From positions 1,146,001 to 1,210,000 of the forward strand of contig NZ_CP022657.1 in NCBI RefSeq assembly GCF_002243515.1: a stretch of DNA of 64,000 bases, read 5' to 3'. The notes below the pieces were generated by a model, which saw only the letters and a list, made by a program, of their open reading frames with translations, searched no databases and was not told the origin of the DNA. Made by a program: the position numbers and the translations under genes. The stretch comes from Tumebacillus algifaecis (GTDB lineage Bacteria; Bacillota; Bacilli; Tumebacillales; Tumebacillaceae). Below are positions 9,701 to 17,252 of this stretch, one piece after another; the stretch's first letter is position 1; every line of letters begins with the position of its first letter.

Positions 9701-12700
9701 CTGGTGAGTAGGTGTAGGCGGTTGTAAGCTTATTCCCAGCATCATTTGGCGGGGTGATCTGTTCGGTCAAGAACGTCTGGTACTGCGTGTCATAGGTGCA
9801 GGTGGTAAGCGCACCGGACGGGTCGGTCATCGAAATTTGGTTGCCATACGCATCATAGGTGAACGCGTGGTCGAGCCAAGTTTTCGATTGGTCATTCCAG
9901 GTCTGCTTTTTGGTGAGGTTGTAGGTGCCATCCTCGTAGACCGACTTTTCCCAATTCAGCACTTGCGTTCCGGCCGCATCACGAGTTAATTTGGTCTCGG
10001 TGAGCAGGCCGATCACCCATTGATTCGGATCGTTCCGATAGGTGTTCAGGGTGTACAGAGGAGAAGGAATTCCTTCGTCCGAATCGATCGTGACCACCGG
10101 ATTGCCATACGCATCGTAGGTGATCGTTTTCTGCTTGGTATGATCGAGCACCCCGTACGTGTAGGATTCTGTTTGAATCTCTTGAATCTCGGCACGGTAC
10201 ACGCCGGGAGCAGAGGTTGGCGTTTGATAGCTTTGCAGGGTGCGCTCCAGCAAGGCCAGATCGGAGGAGCGGTACGTTTTCTGTTCTTTCGCACCACCGG
10301 TCAACGGAAACTCCTGGTGATAATGAGTTTCGACGGTGACCTTTTGCTCGTGGTCACTCACTCGCATCACGGCAAAGCCCAACCAACCCCGTCCTTGGAG
10401 GTCGATCTTCGCATCTTCGTACGAATAATCGCTCGTGTAGTTGTTGCCTTGATTGTCCGCTTTCACGACCTCGGACACTACATATTTGGGGAAGGTGACA
10501 TCTCGGAACGCAGGAACGCTTCCGACACTTCCGCCTGCCAATCCGGTCGTGGCGACTTGATACACAGAACCGGAAATGGTGTTATACCCGGTCAACGGCT
10601 CGATCTGGCTGTTCGCTTGGTCACCCATCGAGTAGACCGAGTTATCGGTCAAGGGTTTGTAGCTCAGTGTGTATTCGCCGCCGAGCCCTGTCGTGATCTT
10701 GCTTAGCAGATCGGGCATCGTCGGTGACGAAGCAGCATGGGTGAGATCGTAATTGGTGGTCCCTTTTGTAAAGTACAGCAGATCGTTTTTGCCTGTTCCG
10801 GAAAGGTCAAGCGGGAGGAATTGTCCGCCCCAAGCGCTGGACGACAACGGTTGGGGATTCGTGGCCGCTTGGAAATTCCCGTGCTGTGACAAAAAGTAGG
10901 ACAGGTATACTTTTTGATTGTCTTGGGAGGCGATGACCAAATCTGTCTTGCCGTCCCCGGTGACATCCATCGGCAACAGCTGTGGAAGTACCGAGCCTAG
11001 CTTGAAGTTGGTGTCATATTCGGCTTGGACCTCAAATCCTTTTCCTGTCGAGCATAGCGTTTGCAACGACAGGTGGCCGAGCGAATTGCGTCGCACATAA
11101 ACCAGATCGATCAGCCCATCGCCGTTGACATCCATCGGCAACAGCGTTCCTCCGTACGGCAGGGAGGGTGAAGCTGGCAACGGACTGCCCGGTTGCTGTT
11201 CATACGATGTGCCGTTGGAGCGGAACCAGACAAAATCGAGCGTGCCATGATTTTGGTAGGCGTACAAAAGATCGGTTTGTCCGTCTCCGTCGAGGTCTAG
11301 CGGGATACACTGTCCCGACATACTCAGTGTGGTTTCGGTCACCTTGTTGTCAGGACGGTAGAAACTTGTCCCGTTCGAGAGCAGGGTGATGAGTCCGAGA
11401 TTTCCATTTTTGTAATTGTACGCGTAAACCAAATCGACTGCACCATCGCCGTTGACATCGCAGGCGATCAAATTTCCGCCATAGGAAATCCCAGAGGGTC
11501 CCCCCGCATGCAGCGGACCTGGCGTTAATGTCCAGTTCCCTTGGTGATCGAGCCCACTGATAAACACAGTCAACGCCAATTTTCCGCTTTGATTGACCGC
11601 ATACACCAGATCGGTACAGCCATCACCGTTCACATCCAGCGGCAGAAACTGACCGCCAAATAGCAATCCGCTGTCCGGCAATGCGATCCCTGCTTCGTAG
11701 CCACTTCCGTCCGATTTGGCAAGGACCAGCACCAATTTCAGATTGCCTCGTGCATCGCGGGAGGCGCATACCAAATCGGTGCGTCCATCCCCGTTGACAT
11801 CCATCGGCAAGATTGTACTCCCATAGGGAATCCCAGAGGATGGCAACAATTTTCCAGTTTGCAGCAACGGTCCTGTTTCATCTTGCCACTCGAATTTAGT
11901 TGGTGCCATCGTATTTCCAGCGGCGTCCAAAAGAGTGAGCGAGCGCAATTGGCTGCGTCCAGTCGCCTTGCCCAGTTGGTAATCGAGTTGATACTGTAAG
12001 ACCGTGCTTTGATTTACTTTCGTCGTGATGTGACGCAGGCGCTGCGTCGTTTTTACGGCTGCCCCGCCCGCGTAGGCAACTTCTACATCGGTACGGGATT
12101 CATAATCGAATTGCACGGAGCGCTTCGGGTCCAGCTTCGAATTGCCCGTGTAATCGATTCGGGAGAGATAGTAGGCGTTGTTCCCTTTATCCTGTTGATA
12201 GGAGAACGTCATGTAGTTGCCATGACGATCGGTGACTTTGTTGAGCGCCCACTCGCGAATCACAGGGTTCGTAGCGGAGGCAGGGGTTTTCGCATCTGCT
12301 GTCAGCCCATATTCACACGTTTTTCCGTCCTTCGTGTACACGCGAAATCCATCCGGTCCTTGTGCGACCTGACTGGGGTTGTGGAAAACGGGGACGACCT
12401 TCACCCAGCTTTCCATTTCCGTACGGTAGGTCGAGTTGGACGATCCATAGCTTCCGTCCGTCACGATTAAGCGTTGTCCATCGAGTGCATAACGGTCATT
12501 TTGATCATACGATACGCTTCCGTGGTGCCCATCTTGCGCAACGGTGGCTGGCACGCGCGAGATGGCGGAGAGACCTTGCAACATCCAGCCCATCCCGAGC
12601 AGCCCATTTTGAAACGCGCTGTGAAACACCAAAGCGAATTGGGGCATCACTCCTGCTGTCCCGATTGGGAGTTGCAGGGGGATGGAATACACGGCACTGC

Positions 12701-12758
12701 CGTTCGCATCGACGGAGAATTCACCTGGCAAGGAGCCCGCAAATTGTGAAGTCGCCAT
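6795..12758 (-). CDS. Giant SpvB/FG-GAP/RHS-repeat toxin-like protein
   Basis: A 1987-aa protein built like a fused Tc B/C-type or RHS toxin. Residues 1-120 form an SpvB-like N terminus (LPGEFSVDANGSAVYSIPLQ, GLLGMGWMLQGLSAISR). Seven FG-GAP/VCBS calcium-loop repeats (DVNGDGRTDLV type) occupy roughly residues 300-690. RHS/YD repeats fill residues 850-1700 and end in the RHS core signature RYYDPQLGRFLSADD...RYAYVLNDPVNFMDPTG near residue 1743. The 245-aa tip after the core is variable: a Gly/Ala/Val-rich hydrophobic part, then a basic tail. No known nuclease or deaminase motif is visible in the tip. There is no signal peptide. The start ATG lies five bases after the upstream gene. No immunity gene follows it. 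Confidence 0.9.
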   Translation of the reverse strand: MATSQFAGSLPGEFSVDANGSAVYSIPLQLPIGTAGVMPQFALVFHSAFQNGLLGMGWMLQGLSAISRVPATVAQDGHHGSVSYDQNDRYALDGQRLIVTDGSYGSSNSTYRTEMESWVKVVPVFHNPSQVAQGPDGFRVYTKDGKTCEYGLTADAKTPASATNPVIREWALNKVTDRHGNYMTFSYQQDKGNNAYYLSRIDYTGNSKLDPKRSVQFDYESRTDVEVAYAGGAAVKTTQRLRHITTKVNQSTVLQYQLDYQLGKATGRSQLRSLTLLDAAGNTMAPTKFEWQDETGPLLQTGKLLPSSGIPYGSTILPMDVNGDGRTDLVCASRDARGNLKLVLVLAKSDGSGYEAGIALPDSGLLFGGQFLPLDVNGDGCTDLVYAVNQSGKLALTVFISGLDHQGNWTLTPGPLHAGGPSGISYGGNLIACDVNGDGAVDLVYAYNYKNGNLGLITLLSNGTSFYRPDNKVTETTLSMSGQCIPLDLDGDGQTDLLYAYQNHGTLDFVWFRSNGTSYEQQPGSPLPASPSLPYGGTLLPMDVNGDGLIDLVYVRRNSLGHLSLQTLCSTGKGFEVQAEYDTNFKLGSVLPQLLPMDVTGDGKTDLVIASQDNQKVYLSYFLSQHGNFQAATNPQPLSSSAWGGQFLPLDLSGTGKNDLLYFTKGTTNYDLTHAASSPTMPDLLSKITTGLGGEYTLSYKPLTDNSVYSMGDQANSQIEPLTGYNTISGSVYQVATTGLAGGSVGSVPAFRDVTFPKYVVSEVVKADNQGNNYTSDYSYEDAKIDLQGRGWLGFAVMRVSDHEQKVTVETHYHQEFPLTGGAKEQKTYRSSDLALLERTLQSYQTPTSAPGVYRAEIQEIQTESYTYGVLDHTKQKTITYDAYGNPVVTIDSDEGIPSPLYTLNTYRNDPNQWVIGLLTETKLTRDAAGTQVLNWEKSVYEDGTYNLTKKQTWNDQSKTWLDHAFTYDAYGNQISMTDPSGALTTCTYDTQYQTFLTEQITPPNDAGNKLTTAYTYSPEFNVCVSKTEPNQTTMKQVLDGFGRVVQLLGPHPQHPEKQVVIQKHDWIVKNNTTVQETRQLLDWDVETWALKQEYVDGLGRIFKTISTSADGSKNVVQEKQLNSQGAAVRESLPYFEGNHPLYIERQYDEYGRMTQETNPTDGGKSVTTKLTYPNTRTEVKVEAVGTSMERTEQTDYAVIHDQKRIMQHTDATQGVTAYTYDPLGRVVSILDPNQVITTIEYDSLNREIKMEYKTLQKTFATDTYAHDDVKRTLTHQSSKGTQQVMAFDALQRMIRKTTTDGQQSRADIFTFDNAGQPTKQSHLSRVQDADGNVYEFDYDAYGNQTKISLTLDKQNYTFEKTYSPTQAPIQLTFPDGSYQVNKYTAGGQLQAVRLNDQGAGEKEYASYQQFTVYGAPQLIQYGNGTSDRYDYNTVGQIGTRLLKTSKGTEAFHHNYAWNELNTLSSIQDQLTPSKSQSFQYDAAGRLTQAVGVYGTQTYSYDPAGNTSNKNGIQYDFEGHQVVKGHKDGQTVMTASYDDRGNMSDATRNGQTSQFDYDGEGQLLSVGGVHFTYDYAGRRLSKRSPDGVVTYYVSPYYEVVVFPDGNVQHTKYLADVYGTFATVTTSQNPAHTQAGLPAPGTFYLHKNMINSTLAQTDSSGAVVTTLEYLPFGEIYDIQGSRSLRYSYTGKEFDQDTGLYYYESRYYDPQLGRFLSADDRPGGPLDKQDVFNRYAYVLNDPVNFMDPTGHSIWSDIGHFFKKCWENVVGIVVGAALVVAGIAVLATTPFGSVASTIVGQTLIGAGLGGISYSVSSMIKGQQFSWKEFGIQVGIGAATGLVAGIFSAGSSAIIDYGVQAGRSTFGIGGVGRFAVKTTSSALSSASKGALSKVLNNAAHHEALGHGVGGAALFGGITGFIGASMGEGVTYWRSAKSYVYDIEAAEKGVGLPYRRVMKGSILNKILVKAPGFIFKKTSKALLSHYHLMPSW

Positions 12759-12763
12759 GATGA

Positions 12764-14167
12764 TTAATATCCTTGACTTACGATTTTGCCCAGATCGAGT
12801 GGGTCAGTCCATCCGATCGGATAAGATCCGCTATACAAGTGGTGATGTCTGCTACCAGAAGCTCCTGTACATCCGTTGTAGTTGTGCAGAAGTGCAAGAG
12901 ATTGTCCAATGCTCCCAGATACGTTAAGGGAAACATCTTTACTGCTCGCATCAACTCTCCACGCAGTGATGGTTTCGACTTGGAGATTGGAGTAGGAGAG
13001 GGAAGGCATGTCATTGACTTGGCCGTTATACTTGCCGTGGAAAACGCTGGCCCACCAATTTCCAAAGTCGCCAGGAGGGTTCACAGTCGGGTCCCACGTA
13101 TCGATTTGGTGGAAGTACCAGTCTGTGATGCCTCGCCCAGCAGAGGATTGATCGATTACGCCCCAACCGGGAATTGCATTGTCGCAATTCTCAATCGCCG
13201 AGAACGGTGTCGCAACTTGTCCCCCATTGTTATCGACCATCAGCCGCATGGACTGTTCGAAACGCACGTGGGAAGCGCCATCAGTCGAGGTGCTCGGCGA
13301 TTGACGCAACAGATTTACATTTGCGCTGCTACCCCATGCGGCGGTGGGTTGATTGTTATTGAGCTCCACTGCGTATTGAAAATATCCATTGGAATTATAG
13401 CTGCTGGCAATGCGCTGACTCGGGCTCATCTGAACTGTTTGTTTCAAGATGACAATGTAGTAAGGTTGACCGCCTTCTCCATCCACATAATACACGTAAT
13501 AGTAGTTCCAGACGCCACCAGTCGGAGACTGCGTATTTGTTCCAGCTGTGTAATCATCCGCATTCCCGTTGCAAGTCGGTGCGCCCCAAGTAACGTTGTA
13601 GGGGTGATATTGTGCCGCTGTGCCAAAAGTTGCCCCTGATGGCGGATACAATGACGAACCGGACGCATCGAATGTACCGTGTGCGATCAAGTGTTGGAGC
13701 AGGAGTTGTTCCCGATCGATTTCGACTGCCTCTACCTCAGAAGTTTCAGGCGCATGATGCTCGTCTGCATCGGCAGTAGCTACAGTGAGTGTTACTTTCT
13801 CAGCCGCTTGTTTCGGGACCACGCTCAGATGATAGCCGTTTGCCGGTTGTGCATGTTTGGTGATGACGACCGCTGCCAGTTCCTCAGTCGCGGGTGCGCC
13901 CATGCCAGTCAAATTTTGAAGCTGTGCAAGCTGTTGCTCCGAAGGGTTCCAGATCGCGATCGTTTTGCCTGCATCCAGCCATGTAGACAACGACGATTGG
14001 ATCAGCTCGTTAGCATCGGAATGAGCCCCGTCTGCCAGCAGGTATTGGGTGTCATCTGCCGACTCATCACCCAGAACCATTTCTGCTGTGGCCGTCAAGT
14101 TTTTCAGTTCCAAAAGATTTGCGGAATTTCCTACGATTCGGATCGACAATTTTTCTGTCATCAACAT
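12764..14167 (-). CDS. Unknown 467-aa partner of the RHS protein
   Basis: Not recognised. The start MLMTEKLSIRI follows TTAGGAGTGATTACT; a GTG three codons upstream overlaps that site. No signal peptide or membrane helix is present. The N-terminal 110 residues are mixed alpha/beta; a linker rich in Asp, Glu, His and Ala follows (ADADEHHAPETSEVEAVEID). Residues about 180-467 are rich in aromatic and Ser/Asn residues with alternating polar/apolar beta-strand character (WNYYYVYYVDGEGGQPYYIV; QVETITAWRVDASSKDVSLN). This could be a beta-pore or lectin-like fold, but that is only suggestion. It lies 5 bp upstream of the RHS gene in one operon, so a cognate role (exported partner or chaperone) is inferred. 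Confidence 0.7.
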   Translation of the reverse strand: MLMTEKLSIRIVGNSANLLELKNLTATAEMVLGDESADDTQYLLADGAHSDANELIQSSLSTWLDAGKTIAIWNPSEQQLAQLQNLTGMGAPATEELAAVVITKHAQPANGYHLSVVPKQAAEKVTLTVATADADEHHAPETSEVEAVEIDREQLLLQHLIAHGTFDASGSSLYPPSGATFGTAAQYHPYNVTWGAPTCNGNADDYTAGTNTQSPTGGVWNYYYVYYVDGEGGQPYYIVILKQTVQMSPSQRIASSYNSNGYFQYAVELNNNQPTAAWGSSANVNLLRQSPSTSTDGASHVRFEQSMRLMVDNNGGQVATPFSAIENCDNAIPGWGVIDQSSAGRGITDWYFHQIDTWDPTVNPPGDFGNWWASVFHGKYNGQVNDMPSLSYSNLQVETITAWRVDASSKDVSLNVSGSIGQSLALLHNYNGCTGASGSRHHHLYSGSYPIGWTDPLDLGKIVSQGY

Positions 14168-14643
14168 AGTAATCACTCCTAATTTTTCATGATTTCGGAA
14201 GAGTTAAAGCGCTGATTTCAAATGGACTCCCATTTCGATCAACAACTCTACCAATTTGTCAAATGATTCTTGATGTAATTTTATAACTACTTCACACTTA
14301 ATTTCAGTAACTTATTTGAGCGATAAGGTCATATATTACTTTTCCGAATCTGGTCAGAAAGTCATAGGATGCGATCAATGGGCAGCCAGAGTGAAGTCAT
14401 GCCAACGCAAATCATGTATGTGGAGAAAACAGGCTCCGACCAGCGCGGCAAACGAACATCCTCCCGGTTTAGAATGCGATATATACCGAACGATTCTAAA
14501 CGAGCAGCAGGTCGCATACGGTGAGGATGTGTCGATTTTTTATAGGGGAACGTGGCAAAAAAGGTCGCTGATCCTTGGGAGTGCAGGATTGCGACCTTGG
14601 TCATTCTCTCGGGAGGTTGTCGAACACGATTGCAGGGTGCAGC
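14168..14643. other. Non-coding stretch with a nested inverted-repeat element
   Basis: About 475 bases with no convincing gene; short open frames here lack ribosome sites and protein-like composition. It holds the promoter region of the 467-aa gene, a yvrJ terminator, and a nested structure: ACATCCTC (14456-14463) pairs with GAGGATGT (14523-14530), enclosing GTTTAGAAT (14467-14475) with ATTCTAAAC (14493-14501). Confidence 0.5.
14557..14596 (-). terminator. Terminator of the yvrJ-like gene
   Basis: On the minus strand GGTCGC-AATCCT pairs with AGGAT-GCGACC, followed by six T. It lies 48 bases past the yvrJ-like stop codon. Confidence 0.75.
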
Positions 14644-14781
14644 CTAGCGTTTTCCCAGCGTTTTATCAATGCGGGCTAGTAAGGTCGTGACTTCTTCCAA
14701 CTTCTGTTGTGTCTTGGTGAGGAGAAAGAGGCTGACGACGATAGGGAACCCGTAATTCGTTACCAGTTCTACCCAATCCAT
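14644..14781 (-). CDS. yvrJ: YvrJ-family small membrane protein
   Basis: A 45-aa protein reading MDWVELVTNYGFPIVVSLFL at the N terminus, followed by a charged helix ending in ARIDKTLGKR. One transmembrane helix (GFPIVVSLFLL) and an amphipathic tail match the YvrJ family. The ATG is preceded by AAGGAGGTTTTTCAC, an excellent ribosome site. In B. subtilis yvrJ lies next to sigO-rsoA and is controlled by them, so its presence beside a SigO/RsoA-like pair is a meaningful association. Molecular role unknown. It is transcribed on its own, as a terminator separates it from the toxin-like operon. Confidence 0.8.
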   Translation of the reverse strand: MDWVELVTNYGFPIVVSLFLLTKTQQKLEEVTTLLARIDKTLGKR

Positions 14782-14972
14782 GTGAAAAACCTCCTTGTTT
14801 GTTGGTTGTTGTTCGTACCTTTGCTCGATAGGTAGGGCCTTTCGTAAGCATCTCCCGGAGATTACTTATAAGATGGAGTTTTCTGACGATTCGTACAACC
14901 ATTCTGTCAAGTTTTGTGGTAAGATGTGTATCATTATACTTAGAAATTGTTAAGTGAAGAGGGGTTTCGCAA

Positions 14973-15503
14973 TTGTCAGGAATTTGGAATGATCTAGTGG
15001 CAGAGTTTGCCAACATCGATGTGGTAGCGATTCGGCTGTTGATCGCCTTCCTCGCAGGGGCGATCATGGGGCTGGAACGAGAGAAAAATTTAAAGACTGG
15101 TAAATTTCAAACTGGAGCTGGCTTTCGAACCTATTCGTTGGTGTGCCTCGGTTCTTGTATGTTTGCACTCGCCTCCGAGTACGGCTTTCCCACCACCGGG
15201 GCGACCTATGATCCAGGTCGTGTGGCCGCGCAAGTTGTCGCAGGTGTTGGTTTTCTTGGTGCCGGAACGATCATCAAGGACGGCCGAGGCTTTGTCCGCG
15301 GCTTGACGACGGCGGCAGGTCTTTGGGTCGCAGCGGCGATCGGGCTGATGATCGGCGCTGGGATGTACTTGAGCGGACTGTTGTCGGCAGTGTTGGCGTT
15401 TGTGATCCTCGATGCGCATCACCTGTTCCCGCGCCTGTTTGATCGCGCGATCCAGTCGAAGTCGCGCTCGGGGAAAGAGGAAGAGGATGAAGAAGATTAT
15501 TAA
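14973..15503 (+). CDS. MgtC/SapB family membrane protein
   Basis: A 176-aa inner-membrane protein of the MgtC family. About four hydrophobic segments are visible; the family signature lies near residue 30-50 (AIMGLEREKNLKTGKFQTGA, GFRTYSLVCLGS). The C terminus is a charged tail (KSRSGKEEEDEEDY). The start is TTG, preceded by AAGAGGGGTTTCGCAA; no better ATG exists. Homologues are linked to magnesium homeostasis or modulation of F-type ATP synthase in pathogens; many Firmicute members are uncharacterised. It is divergent from the yvrJ-like gene and has its own terminator. Confidence 0.88.
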   Translation: MSGIWNDLVAEFANIDVVAIRLLIAFLAGAIMGLEREKNLKTGKFQTGAGFRTYSLVCLGSCMFALASEYGFPTTGATYDPGRVAAQVVAGVGFLGAGTIIKDGRGFVRGLTTAAGLWVAAAIGLMIGAGMYLSGLLSAVLAFVILDAHHLFPRLFDRAIQSKSRSGKEEEDEEDY

Positions 15504-15511
15504 TGCTCATG

Positions 15512-15547
15512 GACAATTTCGCTGCCTGCGAAGTTGTCTTTTTTTTG
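15512..15547 (+). terminator. Terminator after mgtC-like gene
   Basis: GACAA-TTTCGC pairs with GCGAAG-TTGTC, followed by eight T. Confidence 0.85.
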
Positions 15548-15562
15548 TCAGGCACGTGGAAC

Positions 15563-15591
15563 TTGCCGCATTTGGTAGAGGATGGTACAAT
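15563..15591 (+). promoter_or_regulatory. bioB sigma-A promoter
   Basis: TTGCCG and TACAAT are separated by exactly 17 bases, with the BirA-like operator directly downstream. Confidence 0.65.
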
Positions 15592-15598
15592 TTTTCTT

Positions 15599-15632
15599 AT
15601 TGTAAACTAATTGTTTTTATGAGGTTGACAAT
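15599..15632 (+). promoter_or_regulatory. BirA-type biotin operator
   Basis: ATTGTAAAC and GTTGACAAT are inverted half-sites separated by 16 bases. This is close to the Firmicute BirA box (TTGTTAAC-type arms, about 15-base spacer). It overlaps the expected transcription start of bioB, consistent with repression by BirA-biotinyl-AMP. Confidence 0.8.
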
Positions 15633-15665
15633 TGAGTAGGAAGTGGAATTTTAGGAGGAACTGAC

Positions 15666-16661
15666 ATGACCGTACAAACGAACCGCAACTACCGCGAATT
15701 GGCAGAGAAAATTTTGAACGGCTACGTCCCGAGCGAAGCGGAAGCGCTGCAGATCGTCGAAGCGCCTGACGAAGATCTGCTCGATATCATGCAGGCGGCA
15801 TTCCGAATCCGCAAGCATTATTTTGGCACGAAAGTAAAACTTAACATGATCATCAACGCCAAATCGGGACTCTGCCCGGAGGACTGCGGGTACTGTTCGC
15901 AGTCGATCGTCTCCGATGCACCGGTTGAAAAATACGCATTGCTGAACAAACAATCGATTCTCGCAGGCGCTCAAGAGGCGATCAAACGCAAAGCGGGCAC
16001 CTATTGCATCGTGATGTCGGGCCGCCGTCCTTCCGACGCTGAATTGGATGGGGTGGTGGAAGCGGTCAAAGAGATCCGCGAGACCACCCAGTTGAAAATC
16101 TGCGCCTGCCTCGGATTTCTGACCGACCAACATGCCCAAAAATTGGCCGAGTCGGGCGTGCAGCGCTACAACCACAACCTCAACACATCGCAAGACAATT
16201 ATGACAAGATCTGTTCGACACACACGTATGATGATCGAGTGGACACTGTGCAAAAAGCGAAAGAATCGGGGATGTCCCCGTGCTCCGGTATGATCATCGG
16301 AATGGGCGAATCGAATCGGGAACTGGTCGACATCGCTGTTGCGCTCCGTGCGCTCGATGCCGATTCGATCCCGGTCAACTTCCTCAACGCTATCGACGGC
16401 ACGCCGTATGAAGGGGTTCGATATCTCAACCCGCGCCATTGTCTGAAGACGGTCGCCATGATCCGTTTCCTCAACCCGACCAAAGAAATTCGGCTCTCTG
16501 GTGGACGCGAAATCAATCTGCGTTCGCTGCAGGCGCTCGGGCTCTATGCGGCTAACTCCATTTTCGTCGGGGACTACTTGACGACGCAGGGACAGGAGCC
16601 GACTTCCGATTGGAAGATGATCGAAGACCTCGGTTTTGAAATCGAAGAATGCGCATTATAA
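15666..16661 (+). CDS. bioB: Biotin synthase BioB
   Basis: A 331-aa radical SAM enzyme that inserts sulfur into dethiobiotin, the last step of biotin synthesis. The CxxxCxxC cluster motif is C70-P-E-D-C74-G-Y-C77, followed by SQS. Downstream residues that match BioB include YNHNLNTS, the GMGES stretch and LSGGREINL near the C terminus. Length is typical. The start ATG follows TTAGGAGGAACTGAC. No other bio gene is nearby, so it may serve salvage of dethiobiotin or work with unlinked genes. Regulation by BirA is supported by the operator upstream. Confidence 0.96.
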   Translation: MTVQTNRNYRELAEKILNGYVPSEAEALQIVEAPDEDLLDIMQAAFRIRKHYFGTKVKLNMIINAKSGLCPEDCGYCSQSIVSDAPVEKYALLNKQSILAGAQEAIKRKAGTYCIVMSGRRPSDAELDGVVEAVKEIRETTQLKICACLGFLTDQHAQKLAESGVQRYNHNLNTSQDNYDKICSTHTYDDRVDTVQKAKESGMSPCSGMIIGMGESNRELVDIAVALRALDADSIPVNFLNAIDGTPYEGVRYLNPRHCLKTVAMIRFLNPTKEIRLSGGREINLRSLQALGLYAANSIFVGDYLTTQGQEPTSDWKMIEDLGFEIEECAL

Positions 16662-16780
16662 ATTGGCTTAATGTATAAAAATCAGAGCTGAGGCACTTGC
16701 AGGGAACGCCAAATTTCGTTAATGTATATAGTACGTACCTAAAGAACGTTCCTATTCGTTGGGGAGAAAGGGGAGTGTAC

Positions 16781-17158
16781 ATGGAAGCAGCTGTGAAGAC
16801 TGTATTGGCTTGGGTTGACAATCTGATGTTCTCCGTTCGTATTGGTGAGGTGGCAAGCGCGCTTGGCGGTCATGTCATCTTGGTCTCCTCGAACGAAGAA
16901 ATCATCGAGAAACTAGACATCTATCCGTCACTCGTCATTTTGGATCTGACCGCCGTAACGGAGGGATGGCAAAAGACGGTGGCCCAAGCGAGGGAGACAG
17001 GTGTTCCTGTCCTCGCCTATGGCCCCCACGTAGACGTCGATGCTCGTCAGGCTGCGGAAGAGGCAGGCTGTGATGAAGTGGTCGCCAACTCGAAGTTGCG
17101 GATCGATCTTCCGAACTTGCTTGCGAAGTATCTGACGAATGCAGAGGCCAGCTACTAG
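16781..17158 (+). CDS. Degenerate receiver-like protein
   Basis: A 125-aa single-domain protein with a CheY-like alternation of strands and helices. The likely phospho-acceptor position is kept (LVILDLT, residue about 51), but the N-terminal acidic pair is replaced by a VDN-containing segment and the conserved Lys loop is altered (CDEVVANSKLR). It may therefore be a pseudo-receiver. The start MEAAVKTVLAWV follows GGGGAGTGTAC; the open frame upstream lacks a ribosome site. It follows bioB by 120 bases with no terminator between, so read-through is possible. No kinase gene is near. Function unknown. Confidence 0.6.
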   Translation: MEAAVKTVLAWVDNLMFSVRIGEVASALGGHVILVSSNEEIIEKLDIYPSLVILDLTAVTEGWQKTVAQARETGVPVLAYGPHVDVDARQAAEEAGCDEVVANSKLRIDLPNLLAKYLTNAEASY

Positions 17159-17200
17159 GCGTTTTTCGTCCTCAGTAATTAAGCAGTAATTAAGAAAGAA

Positions 17201-17243
17201 ATAGAAAACCCGACTTCCACAGAAGGAATGTCGGGTTTTCTAT
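17201..17243. terminator. Bidirectional terminator
   Basis: ATAGAAAACCCGAC and GTCGGGTTTTCTAT form a 14-bp perfect stem between convergent genes. Confidence 0.92.
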
Positions 17244-17252
17244 TGTACATAA

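Noticed and set aside
14316..14690. 124-aa open frame on the plus strand in the yvrJ/toxin interval
   Set aside because: No ribosome site, composition not protein-like, and it overlaps the yvrJ terminator and coding end on the other strand.
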